Source: Sporobolomyces roseus (lineage: Eukaryota; Basidiomycota; Microbotryomycetes; Sporidiobolales; Sporidiobolaceae). From it: 64,000 nucleotides of DNA. The notes beneath the pieces were generated by a model, which did no database searches, was not told the origin of the DNA, and saw only the letters and a list, made by a program, of their open reading frames with translations. The stretch lies in NCBI GenBank assembly GCA_016617785.1, contig JADILM010000002.1, positions 2,046,001 to 2,110,000 of the forward strand, in the 5' to 3' direction. This document shows, piece by piece, positions 51,043 through 61,664 of the stretch; within the stretch, counting starts at the first letter, position 1, and every line of letters starts with the position of its first letter. Position numbers and translations under genes: made by a program.

Positions 51043-53032
51043 TCAATCCGACAACTCGACGTATTGAATCTGTTTCTCCACCTTCTTCTTCCCTTTCTTC
51101 CCTTCCTTTCCCATCCCAAGCGTCTGTGGATCAGGTAGATCGTCAGAATCTGACTCAAGATCGTTGGCGATAGGTGAAGCTTTGCGTTTCGGAGGAGGTG
51201 AAGTCTTGCGAGTCGGAATGGTCGATTTCTTGGGTTTCGTTGTGGTACGTAGACGAGAGGAAGCGACAGTCGAGGATTTAGTCGAAGCGAGTGCGGAAGT
51301 GAGGAGAGGTTGAGGAGGATTTCCGGGTTTGCGACCTCTTCTCGAAGTTGTTGGAGCGGGAGGAGCGACTTCTCCAACTGCAACCTTCTTCTTCGGTTTC
51401 TTGACGATTGGAGGAGGCGGCGGGAGTAGATCGTCTGAGCTGTCTCCACCAGAGTTTGAACCTTCTCCCTCGAGAGCTCCTTCGGCAGCGGTCATTCGAG
51501 CCCAAGATCGTTCTTGCTCTTCTTCCGCCTCTCCCTCCGATACCTCGCGATCGTCTTCCTCCTCCTCGCTCTCGATAGCCTTCGCTTTCCCTTTCTCTCT
51601 CGCTCGTTTCTTTCTTCCCTCAGTCACAGGTTCTTCGTCTCCCGCCAACGCCGCAAGCTCTTTCGCCCTCGTTCCTTTCTCGAATCTTCGTTTCTTCCTG
51701 GATCCGTCGATCTCCTCTTTCCTTCGATACGAACCTCGAACGAGATCGCTCCAGTGTAAAGTCGATTTGCAAGCTGGACAACTGCCGATCGTTGGAAGTA
51801 GAGGAGCGGCATTCGTTGAGGAGGGTGCGGCAGATACAGGTAGAGAGGTGGTGGAGGAGGAGAGGAAGTGTGATGCGAGACAGGGGAGGTGAAAATGAGC
51901 GGTGCAAGGGAATGGAGAGCCGTTCGAAGGGGAAGTGCAAAGGAAGAACGAGAGGTGGTTCTACAGTGCGGATACGGGTCAGTCAGAGCGAGGGAAGATA
52001 CGAAGGAGAAGAGCTTACCTCGACATCAATAGATTTCCGACAAACTTGACAATCTGGTTTCGGATTCGACGCAATTGACGTTGACCACTTGTCCCAGTGA
52101 GATTCAAAGAACACATCTGTGCGGGAAGAATTTCGCAATCAGTGAATCGCTTCAGAGATTGCTCGAGAAATCGCGCCTCACCATCGTCGACTCGAATTCT
52201 TCCTCCCTCATCCCCTTCCTCTTTCTCTCCCATTCTCACGAGTCTCTTCCCATCGACACCCTCGACTCTCACATCAAGCTGTACTCGATTCAGCCATTCA
52301 CTCCTCTCTTCTCCCCAAGGATCCTCGTTCTCCCTTCCTTCCTTCTTCCTATCCTTCTCCCACTTCCTCGCACCGGCTTCCGTCCTCACTACAGGTCCCA
52401 ATCTCCTCGCAGTATCCCACCATCCCTTTGAATCGCTCGAGAAGCAAGTGACTGAGAGGTTGAACGATCTCCAAGGTGGAACAGTTAACATGTATTGAAG
52501 AACTTGTAGTTTCGTCAACGGTTTGTTTGAAGCTGCTGATCGAGGGAATTGAGCGACGGGTTTAGATGCGAGTTTGAGAGTTGCTTTCGAGGTCGTAGGT
52601 GCAGAGGATGCAGTTTGAGCGGAATGAAGTAATCGAGAAGATTGAGGATTTTGCCATGCCCATTCGAATTGGAGTGCTTGTAACTTGGTAGGGAACCCAT
52701 GAACGATCAACTCCATCTCCCATGGTCGCTTCAACTTGGTTTTGAATGCGCCCTGATGGAATTGACTTTCAAAAAGATCAGTTTCAGGATTCAAGAGAGA
52801 AGTTTGCTGCGAGAGCACTTACACCTTTGATCTCCCCTTGATGTTGTTTGTACCTTCTGGGAGGGTCTGGAGTACTCCCTATGTAAGTCCCACCTCGTTT
52901 CGGGTTGAATGAACGAAGTAGATAACACGCGTAGAATGGTGGGATCGTATGATTGAGGAGTGTAGAGGTGGTACTGAATGCGGGCATCTCGGGTTCAGAA
53001 TCTTCTTCTAGTGCGGGAGTTGGCGAGTTCAT
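51043..53032 (-). CDS. SLX1: Structure-specific endonuclease subunit SLX1
   Basis: With SLX4 it cuts branched DNA such as Holliday junctions during repair and replication restart. ATG at 53032 ([16 protein letters not shown]). The GIY-YIG nuclease domain reads [20 protein letters not shown] then [16 protein letters not shown], an intron, then [20 protein letters not shown] and [11 protein letters not shown] with the catalytic Glu; the Arg of PPRRYKQH is the other key residue. A middle region ([20 protein letters not shown]) leads to a C-terminal zinc domain: [12 protein letters not shown], a short intron, then an [13 protein letters not shown] and CPACKSTL series. A long Lys/Glu/Ser-rich tail of about 200 residues ends QIQYVELSD. 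That tail is longer than in yeast Slx1 and may be an interaction region. Confidence 0.92.
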
Positions 53033-53498
53033 TTGGATGAAGAATTGGGAATTAGGGAGAAAGAGAGGGGGAAGTTTAGATGATCGAGTGCATTAACGCT
53101 TGCTTATAAAGAGATTGACTGGCTTGTTGCGGTACTGGTCTTGAGACAGCAGAGCGTGAGATGAGGGGGACAGAAGAAACGAGCGTCTCGCCGACGCAAA
53201 ATTCGCAAGTCGAATTTCGCAAAACTTTCCTACTTCCTCACTCTCTCTGATAGTGGGCTAGAGAATCTCGAGCCGGTCTCATCAGGAAAAGTTCCGCTTC
53301 GCGAAGAAAAGAATGGGATTAAGGAGGGTTCTAGCATTGCGAAGAATGAAAACCTCCCTCCGAGTAGTGAGAAGTGAGAAGTGTAAGTCTATACAAGTGT
53401 ATATAGTCTAGAGATCAATAGAATGTATATGCGAGGAGGAAATAACGACAAATGCGAGAAAAGTGAATGAAAAAGAGGTCAAAGAGGTCAAAGAGGTC
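53033..53498. other. Spacer between SLX1 start and transporter end
   Basis: A TATA-like CTTTATAAG on the - strand lies about 72-80 bp upstream of the SLX1 ATG. The right end carries a 9-bp repeat at the transporter stop. No gene seen. Confidence 0.45.
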
Positions 53499-53507
53499 TT
53501 AGAGGTC
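53472..53507. repeat. 9-bp tandem repeat containing a stop codon
   Basis: Three perfect AAAGAGGTC units followed by TTAGAGGTC. On the transporter's strand this is GACCTCTAA then GACCTCTTT three times, so the stop lies in the first unit. Confidence 0.85.
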
Positions 53508-55683
53508 CCTCATCTTGACGTCCTCTTTGTGTTCAGTCTGAGCCTCAGTCTTGGCCGACTTGTAAGCCTCCTTATCGTCGTCGTAGGTGTTGTTCGCGAG
53601 GATCTCCTTGCGCATCTTGTTCGATCCGAGGATGGACGATTTGCGGTAGAGGATATCGACTTGTTCGAGAGAAAGCCCCTTGGTCTCAGGAACGAAGAAG
53701 AACGTGAAGAGGAAGCAGAGGACCGAAGCACCACCCTGTGATCGAAAGAAATTGGAAAATGTCAGTTTCATGTTTTCCTCTTCGGCAGGTCGACAACGAC
53801 GACCGCCATTGAGATAACCCTAGACTGACCCAGATCCAAAATACGTTGCTCTTGAGGCCAGCAGAACCGGGAACGTCGTCGACAAGGTAAGGAGTAGCGT
53901 ATCTGAGATCGAAAAGTCAAAAATTAGGTTTTCCGCTTTTTTGGTCGAGAACAGAGACAGTACGTACCCGATACCGAAATTCCAGAGCCAGTTGGATGCA
54001 GTAGACATGGACATTTGCTTTCCACGGGTAGCGGTAGGGTCTGTTCGAAGGCAAAAAGTCAGTTTTCGAAAACCTCAAAACAAGCTCAAAACCATCGGCT
54101 CACAGATTTCACCAGTAACAACCCATGCGAGGGGTCCCCAGGTGGCAGCGAAGAAAGCGACTGCAGAGGGAAAAGAGTTCAGCAGAGGAAAGCAGAGAAA
54201 AGCGAAGAAATAGCTTACTGAAAATGCAAACGAAGGCGACGAGAACTTGCTGACCCGCCTTGTTGTCGGCAGGGATGTTTCCTCCAACGCCGGCAACGAT
54301 AAAGTGCGAAATGACCATGCCCGCGGCACCTACGAGCAAGAGAGTACGACGTCCAGCACGGCTGTGAAGCGAAAAAGGTCAGTTTTCGCAAAAGGCCAAG
54401 GTTCAGACGCTAAGACGACGTACTCGACAAGGAGGAGACCAGGCACGGTCATTCCGACGTTGACAACGTTCGTTGCGATGGTAATGATGAAGGGATTGCC
54501 GATTCCAGAGTTCTTGAAGAATTGAGTTCTATCGACGAGAACGAGACGATCAGTTTCACATCTTGCACAATCTCAAGGGACACGTCAAACGTACCCGTAG
54601 TAGAAGATGAAGTTGATTCCCGAGAGTTGTTGAAGAGCTTGAATACCAAGACCAGTCATGGTACGGAGACGGTTTCGGTTTTGCGATTTGAAGCAGTCGA
54701 GATACGAGGTCGAACCAAGGGATCGAGTGTGGTGGATTTGGGAAGCAATTTCAGCGTATTCTTCAGCGACTTGAGGAGAGTCGATGTCGACGCCGAGAAT
54801 GCGGGCGAGAGATCGTTGAGCTTGCGCATCCTTTCCAACTGAGATGAGGTAACGAGGGGATTCGGGAAGGAAAGCCAATCCTCCCGCCAAGATGAAAGCC
54901 CATGCGAATTGTAATCTGCAAGAAAGCGAGGGAAGTCAGGAAGAGCGAAAGATGGAGAGAAGAGAAGAGGAGACGAACCCGATAGGAATTGCGTAAGATC
55001 CGAGATCGTTTCGATCCTTGGTAGCGTTGACGACGACAGCGGCGATGAGGAGACCGATAGTGATCATCCATTGGTAGGCACCGACGATCATACCTCGAAT
55101 GTGACGAGGAGCGCACTCGGATTGGTCTGAAACGGAGGAAATCGTCAATTTCGCAGAAACTCAAGAAATTCAAGGCTTCGAACTCACACATAGGGACGAG
55201 GCAAGAAGTTCCTCCTACTCCGAGACCAGCGAAGACACGACCGATAACGAACGTGGTCAAGTCTGTTCCTCCAGTTTGGCAAGCGACACCGATACAGAAC
55301 AGTACGAGGTACGCCATGATTCCGTAGCGTCGACCGAGTTTATTACCGATAGGAGCAGCTCCTAGAGCTCCAACGAAAGTACCGGCGGAGAGAATTGAGG
55401 TAATGAGGGAGTTGTCGCCGGACGAAAGAGCGTAAGTTCCATCAGGTTGTAAATCTCCCATCTGGCGGGTGAAGTATGCCATCTCCTTTACACCAGAGAT
55501 GTTTCCAGTGTCGTATCCATAGAGGAATCCACCAAATGCTGCAAAGCAGGACCTGAAATGAAATGAACCGTTTTTGCGGAGGTTAGCTTTCTTGGACGAG
55601 GGAAGACGCGCTATTTTCGAATCGAATCGAGAGGGAACGTACATAATTATTGCCATCTTGTTATTGACTGGCGTGGTCGACAT
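53499..55683 (-). CDS. MFS hexose transporter
   Basis: Twelve-span plasma-membrane sugar transporter of the HXT/sugar porter family. ATG at 55683 (MSTTPVNNKMAIIM), intron, then FGGFLYGYDTGNISGVKEM in span 1. Sugar-porter signatures follow: NKLGRRYGI (loop 2-3), VIGRVFAGLGVGG and VPMYQSECAPRHIRG (span 4 region). Then LPESPRYLISVGKDAQAQRS, LGIQALQQLSGINFIFYYG (span 7, with the QQLSG sugar-contact motif) and RAGRRTLLLVG. WGPLAWVVTGEI plus YPTATRGKQMSMSTASNW lie around span 10, and VPETKGLSLEQVDILY closes the membrane part. The cytoplasmic tail of about 50 residues is charged and ends DVKMRDL. Around nine short introns, including a micro-exon region near 54110-54160. Glucose is the likeliest substrate; specificity is inferred. 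Confidence 0.93.
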
Positions 55684-56170
55684 CGTGGCTGATTGACTTC
55701 GAGGTGAGGTAGAAGTTGAGGGAGACAGAGGAGGTCGATTGAGAATCGAACGGACTTGAGAGTCGAGGTTCGGGGGGGAAGGGACTTGTCGAGATCGAGT
55801 CGAAGAGAGTGTAGTGTAGGAGGAAGAGAGAAGGAGGTGAAGCTAGGTAGCTTTTGTAGGCTTGTCGAAGAGTCTCGAAGTTTGTCGAGGGAGGATGGGG
55901 GGGAAAGAGGAAAAGTTCGAGACTGGATGGAGGAAGAAGAAAGGAGGAGAAAGGAAGGAGACCCTCTCGACCTTTTTTGGGGTTTCCTCGACGAGCCCCG
56001 CGCGTTGTTGCTCAATAATTTCACCGAAGTTCGGCGTCGACGACGCCGCCCACGATCTCGTTCCTCAAATCGTTCGGCCGCACAGCATCTCCCTATCCCT
56101 CCTGTCTGTCCTTCACTGTTGACTGAGCCTTCAGCATGTAGATCGAATTCAGCTTTGAACCATGTTTAGC
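55684..56170. other. Transporter promoter region
   Basis: GA-rich on the + strand (CT-rich leader on the transporter's strand), including a G8 run near 55772. No gene seen. Confidence 0.5.
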
Positions 56171-56911
56171 CTACCCGAGCGAAAAATAGCGTTGGAGATG
56201 AATTTTTGGTTTCGAAGCAAGTTTGGCGACCACGGCCGAAAGACCGAATCCTGTGAAGCCCCCCACGACTGTAAAACTTTTCCCCTGAGCGGACCTCAAT
56301 CCAGAAGCAGACTGAAGGGTCGAGACGAAAAAGCGTGAGCGAGGAAAAGGCGATGTCGACGAAGCGCTGTCCTGTTGAAGTCGAAGTCGTTCAAGAGTTG
56401 ACATCTTCTGTGATAGTAGAGAAGGTGTAGGCCGAATTTGAGAGAGGAAGGCGAGAAGTTGGAGGAATTGTGGAGACCCCTCAGAAGATGTCGTGGTGCC
56501 TCCTCCTGTCTCCTCACATCGCAAGCCGTCGTATCGTTGATGGGTGCAGAGTGTTCTTTGAAAGGTGGTGAAGAGGTCGAGAGATCGAGCGTGACGAATG
56601 GATTGGTGAGAGTGGAGGGAGAGAGCGTGGGGAAGGAGAAGGAGAGGGAAGTTGGGAGCGTGGAGAAACCTTCTCGACTTTGTTGAGGATGCTGAGTTGT
56701 CTGTAGAGCTGTAAGTCGGCGAAGGAAGAGCGACTGAGCGTGAGAAGTGAAGGGAAGGGAAAGAGAAAGGAAGCCCACCTTTGCAAGCACTTCAAGAAAT
56801 GATCGGTCAATAATCGCCTCTTGGTCAGATTTGTCCGCTCAACACATCCTGCGAGCTAGCTCAAAAGCTTTCCTCGTCGCTGTCGTCGTTGTCTATCCAG
56901 TCGCGCTCCAT
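56171..56911 (-). other. Possible broken or unrecognised gene
   Basis: Coding-like pieces on the - strand lie in different frames. MERDWIDNDDSDEES starts at an ATG at 56911. ELARRMC, a TGA, then ADKSDQEAIIDRSFLEVLAK follows one base out of frame. After an intron-like GTGGGC...CTCAG segment come Arg/Ser-rich pieces, and finally a block ending VVAKLASKPKIHLQRYFSLG. I recognise no family. It could be a small nuclear-encoded mitochondrial protein with introns I have misread, a pseudogene, or chance. Confidence 0.2.
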
Positions 56912-57606
56912 CGACGGGAGGGCCGTCCGGACGAACACCAAGGAGAGCGTTCCAAAGGAGACCTTACGAAGAGACGAGAAAAAACAAAGCTATGCCCTCG
57001 ACTGGACCGTGTCGCACACGATAGTCGACTCGGAGGGGTCAAGAGCTAGCGATGGTTCTCGTCAGGGCTCGAAGGACTGAGACGAGCAAGAAGGGATTCA
57101 TTCGACGTTTGAAAGACACCTTCGCAACTCGTTTCTCATTACGTTTCTGCTGGCGAGAGTAGCTGTCGAGCTTCATCTTGTCAAGACGTGAGATTGTACA
57201 GCGCAGATGACTGTAGAGAGGAGGGTACATACCCCATCAGGTTTGCTTCGAGAAAGCTTTCTTATCGTGTCTGTATCCAGCTCGACCCGAAAAGGCATCC
57301 CTAGCCGAGATACGATGTCGACGACCTCAAGCGGAAGCTCTGGCTCTCTAACACTGGATGAGCTCGCTCTGCCTCGTCGACCGATTTCTGGTGTTGTGCG
57401 GCGCTGCGAGCGAAATGATCGAAACTTTCACTCTTCACTACTACACCATGGCCGTACTTCTGTCCTTCTCCGCTTCCGTACAAGCTCGCCATGCGAAAGG
57501 GTGATTCCGCAAGCTGGCCATGCGAAACGAACCAAAGCTACTGTAGTCGAACCTTAATTAGTCTGATCAGCTAGTCGTGCAATACCAGAGGCTAGGAGTT
57601 GCTTAC
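56912..57606. other. Intergenic region downstream of the MYND fragment
   Basis: This is where exon 2 and the C-terminal domain of the MYND fragment should lie on the - strand. I looked for W..HKRVCG and PFG.LAY equivalents in all three - frames and saw none. Confidence 0.5.
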
Positions 57607-57634
57607 AAGTTTCTGGTGTCAAGTTTCTGGTGTC
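57607..57634. repeat. 14-bp tandem duplication at a splice donor
   Basis: AAGTTTCTGGTGTC twice in direct contact. The + strand GCTTAC just before it is the complement of the GTAAGC donor. Confidence 0.9.
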
Positions 57635-57755
57635 CTTGACCGCAGAAGAACATCCAATCAAGCCCTGCTGATTTGCACTTTGAACAGCGAGTTGTTGTGT
57701 CCTTTCCACACACAACGCACTCTCCTAGACCTTGAGGAGTAGCTGAAGACGACAT
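57607..57755 (-). pseudogene. Isolated first exon of a MYND gene (paralog G)
   Basis: ATG at 57755 opens MSSSATPQGLGECVVCGKDT, then CSKC and WMFFCGQGHQKL, exactly the exon-1 part of the family. Directly before the expected donor (GTAAGC, 57606-57601) a 14-bp segment is duplicated. Read through, the frame stops at TAA inside the donor; spliced, the duplication shifts the frame by two. No second exon follows. A CCGCGG element still lies 109 bp upstream. The finger half is most like paralog H (CxxCGK..TRCSKC..AG.DWMFFC), its nearest relative in sequence and position. Confidence 0.8.
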
Positions 57756-59061
57756 CCTGAGGCTATCGAGAGAGTTTGTTGGCGTTCAGAGTTGAGAGGG
57801 TGAAGAGTGAGGAAAAGAGAAGAGAGAGCAGAGAAACACGACTTCGTCTCCTCCGAAGCGATTCCGCGGACTTCTCCCTTCCCTTTGGCACACAAAGCTT
57901 CGACACAAGATTGATGCAAAGCGTATTTGAATTCCCTCCCTCTCGAGTGCTTCCCTACAGAATCCCCTTGTCTCTCTCTGTTTCCCACCAACTTCGCAAA
58001 TCCACTTCTCCTCGCAGTTCCACTCCCACCTCTCCGTCGAAGTCGAAGTCGCCTCACACTCCCATATCGTCCAGAGCGACCACTACTCCCTCCGAGTTGT
58101 CCCGATCGCTCGTCGAGTCTTGATCTTTCTCGCTTTCGTCCTCCTTCATCTCCCTCTCTCACATCTCCTTTCATCGGCCCGCCAGATCGGTTTACTCTCC
58201 TCATATCATCCGCGAGCAACTCCAGTCCCTTCCAGGGTCGCCCTTTGCTCCTCGCCTCGTTCCCCTAGTCCTGCTTCGCCTTTCTACGACCTTTTCTCAT
58301 CTTCTCTATCTCCCTTTCTTGATTCTTCTGATCGCTGTTTCCTCATTTGACACCAAGCTCGACTTCCTTTCTCCCCTTCCTGGTCCGAATCACTGCTTCG
58401 ACCGTCGTTTGCTCTCCAGATTTAGAAGGCGAAGAATCGAGGATCGGCACAAGTTGCACAAGGGAGGGAGAGCGGGGTGAGACAGGTGAGGAGAGTGTGA
58501 TGAAGAAGAGGTCGAGAGTTGACTGAAGAAGATGTCGATGGTATCGGGAAAAGGTGGACGAGTGATGAGTATGATCGACAGTTCGAGTGCGATGAGAAAC
58601 AGGGAAGCGCGAGGAAGACGGAGATGGAACCAACGAGAGTGGGGTGGGGCAACTTCCTGAATCGAAGGTTGAGGACGAGGTAGATGTGAGCGTGCAGGAT
58701 AAAGAGTACATCTCGCTGTCGAAGATGGGGAGATTCCGATGTTGTATTGCTATCGAATGCTGCGTTGTCCATCCTGAGACTCTCAGTGTGCGTTGGTACC
58801 CTGTATGTCGAATATTTGTAGACGAAGACTTGCGGCTACGAACGAGGATGATCTGAAGAGGTGGAGCGATGTTGACGAGGAATCGAATGATCTTGACCGA
58901 GGAGCGCCGTCGATCAGGCTCTCTGCGGGAGTATCGCTAGAGGGTCCATCGGATAGCTCAAGGTCTATGAGAGTGATATCAGTCAGCTGGAGAACCTATC
59001 TAGCGTTGAATCCGAGAAACTCACCTTGCTGTCTCTCTGCTTCGTCGATTGAGACCTCTAA
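57756..59061. other. Long spacer with open, spliced-looking tail after PPT2
   Basis: The left part is the leader of the MYND fragment. The right part (58789-59061, - strand) stays in the PPT2 frame after its stop and holds an intron-like segment (59024-58965). Between 58120 and 58780 only low-complexity open frames are present. Confidence 0.4.
57864..57869 (-). promoter_or_regulatory. CCGCGG element upstream of the MYND fragment
   Basis: Gene-strand context AAGTCCGCGGAATCGCTTCG, 109 bp before the ATG, kept although the gene is broken. The flanks match paralog H, not the B/D/E/F type. Confidence 0.4.
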
Positions 59062-59574
59062 TTAACCCTGTCCAACAACGACGTAAGCCACCATCATATC
59101 TCCATCGTGGCTAAAGCTGAGATGTATCTTGAGCTGATCGAGTGAGCCGTCGAAAGAATGCTGAAGCTTCGAGCTGGAGAGAATCGAAGACGAGAATTCG
59201 AGAATCGGTTTCTTGTCGACTTTCCTGACGACGAGATCTTTCCAGATCGGCTTGACGTGTGGGTAAAGAGCTTTGTACGCTGCTTCCTTAGCTGTCCATC
59301 TAAAAAATGGGAGTGAGGGAACGAGAGGGGAGAGAAGGGGGAGAGAGAAGCGAAGTCAGTCAAAGCGAGGGAGGGGAACAAAGGAAGTGTAGACGCACCT
59401 CAGAGCCAAGTAGCTTTCCATTTGCTTCATATTCCGAACGCTCTCATCTGCCTTCCACTCTTGTAGCTCTTCCTTTGAGAGGATTCTTGAAGCGAGTTGT
59501 TGAGGGTTCCTTCGACCGAGGAGACTTCGTAAGCGAGGGAGATGAAGCAGGTCGACCCCCATTCCTACTATCAT
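59062..59574 (-). CDS. PPT2: Holo-ACP synthase (4'-phosphopantetheinyl transferase, AcpS type)
   Basis: Transfers phosphopantetheine from CoA to acyl carrier protein; the yeast counterpart Ppt2 acts on mitochondrial ACP. ATG at 59574: MIVGMGVDLLHLPRLRSLLG carries the GxD metal motif. ILSKEELQEWKADESVRNMK and YLALR lead to an intron with a GTGCGT donor and a TTTTTTAG acceptor (about 59396-59301). Exon 2 gives WTAKEAAYKALYP, the W-x-x-KEA-x-x-KA signature, then LSFSHDGDMMVAYVVVGQG and TAA. The length of about 135 residues fits AcpS rather than the 230-residue Sfp type. No clear N-terminal targeting peptide is visible. After the stop the same frame continues open (see findings). Confidence 0.9.
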
Positions 59575-59727
59575 TGATTGGCAGTAGTACTGGCTCTCTC
59601 AGAGGTGGAAGTGAAGTGGGAGGAGACGAGAAAGATCAAGATTCGTTTCTCTTCCTTCTACCGATCACTCCGAATCAGAACGAACTACTAGGACCTCAGG
59701 AGTACCCTCGAGAGATCATTTGATAAG

Positions 59728-61382
59728 ATGGATAATCTCAACGTAAGTCCTCTCGCTTCCTCGCTCTTCCTCTCCTCTGTTTTCACTCCCAACTCATTTC
59801 TCCGCACTGTCCACAGGCCAAGGATTACTTCTCTCGCTTACCAAACGAGCTGGTCGGTCAAATCCTGGAGTACGTCAATACCGGGGGACCCCTTTCGAAA
59901 CGGTTTCTCCCTTTCTTTCTTCGCAATCTCTACGAAGTCGTTTGGCTCAACACCTTTGAAGCCCTCGCACTCTTCTGTCGGACAGCACAATCTCGACCAG
60001 GCCTCCTAGCTGATACCAAGTCTTTCACTTTCGAACTGAAGAGGAATCCGGAGGAAATGGACGACGAATGGGACGTTGATGAGATCGACCCCGAAACTTC
60101 GTCAAATGACGATTTGCTGGCAGTGCTACACTCTATGAAACGCCTTGAATGCCTTCAGATTGTCGGGCCCAGTCGATTCGCAAGGCTGGCGAGTCGGAAA
60201 GACGTCGTCTTCCCCTTCTCCCAAACTCTCGAAGAGCTCCGACTCGACTTCCCTTCCGAGTGCGACGCCAAATTCTTTCATCCACCCCAGATAATCGACA
60301 TTATTGGCAAGTATCCAGCCCTCGACGACTTCACGTTCAACATCCTAAATTCTTCCGATTTATCTTCCCATTCCCCTTCCTCTCGCATTCCTCTCCCGGC
60401 AACACCATCCTTCGTCAAGATTCAGCACCTTTCATTGGGAGCGAATCTCAGCGACTCTTCCCTTCTCCCATCTCTCGCCTCGTCCTTCCCGGCTCTCACA
60501 TCGCTCACTCTCACAGACCTCTCCCTCGATGATCTCGATCGAGTTCTCGACTTTCTCGACCAACTCCCGAATCCGCAAAACATCGAAACCCTTATCCTCG
60601 ACCTCGGAGATCAGTCGCACGAGGAGTCAACAACTCTCCCTCGGATTCTCGCCAAGTTCACTTCGCTCAAAGTGCTTGGGTTACCCGAAATCCCCTTGGA
60701 CGATCTCTATCCCGTACTCCCGAATCTTCCATTGCAACGTTTACGATTCGGCATCAACGATTCACTGACGGCTCTCGAAGTTACCCGATTTCTGTCCGGT
60801 CCGACAAAGATACAGTCTCTCGAGGTCGTCGAATTGGACAATTTGGAGGATCTGCCCGCGGTAGAAGGCAAGCGTATCCCCAGGTTTGTCGCCCCAGATG
60901 CCGTTGACTATACGCTCATGCAAGCTTTAGGGTGGAGACCGGCAACTTGGACGGATGGATTCGAACTCGACGATTTTGAAAGATTGGCCGAAGTCGCTGA
61001 GAAGGAAGGGGTTAGATTGGAAGGTGGCACGGTCGACGCAAAGAGGGTTGACGACGCAGAGCTGAGCGAGCTGAGACGTCATCGTGCGTATTGGCGGAAA
61101 AAGAAGCGAGTACAGGGATCACCTTTGAATCGGATACCAGCGTATGTCTTTCTTTTCCTCGCTCTCGCTCGAGGGTTCTCTCTCGATTCGCTTGCTGAAT
61201 TCCTGGTCCTCGCTGCAGATGAGCGAGACATTAAGGATGAAACAAGGTTTTTCGTAGTTGACTCTGAAACCAGAATTCACAGCGTCACTGCTCCATCGAC
61301 TCGCGACACGAAGAGATTCTACAGAGCTGTGCCGGCTCCTGCTGTCCCTGAAGGTATTCAGGCAATCACCACAACCAGGTAG
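59728..61382 (+). CDS. F-box/LRR-like protein
   Basis: A 15-nt first exon (MDNLN, 59728-59742) is spliced to AKDYFSRLPNELVGQILEYV, an F-box start, followed by an unusual SKRFLPFFLRNLYEVVWLNT. Leucine-rich segments follow: LLAVLHSMKRLECLQIVG, FSQTLEELRLDFPSE, FVKIQHLSLGANLSD, FPALTSLTLTDLSLDDLDRV, NIETLILDLGD, FTSLKVLGLPEIPLDDLYPV and IQSLEVVELDNLEDLPAV. The C-terminal region has DYTLMQALGWRPATWTDGFE and a charged helix ELSELRRHRAYWRKKKRV. A GTATGT to GCAG segment at about 61142-61220 may be an intron; the frame is open either way. The repeats suggest a substrate-binding horseshoe for an SCF ligase. Divergent from PPT2, with 153 bp between the starts. Confidence 0.7.
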
Positions 61383-61664
61383 GCCGCTGTTGCAAAACCA
61401 AGTTTCGCAAATCACTGTCGAAGCTGTCTCGCTTCTGCCCGATGAAGAGACCACTTTCATCTTGATTCGTAATCTGTCTGGCTTGCTCTCAGACAGTGCT
61501 AGTTGGAACGCTAATACTGACACATCCTTTCGCACTATCAGAGATCGCAAAGATCAAACGCAAACAGAAACAGAAAACACCGTCCCGCGCTCCTCACATT
61601 CTTCCCCGACACTTGCTCCCGACTCAACATGGCCTAACTCTTCGACTGATCCCTTTTGACCGCC

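Noticed and set aside
56780..56911. TGA in frame, possible selenocysteine
   Set aside because: Fungi of this group lack selenoprotein machinery as far as known, and the gene itself is doubtful.
61119..61550. 143-codon frame on the - strand
   Set aside because: Overlaps the 3' end of the + strand F-box gene and has no recognisable content.
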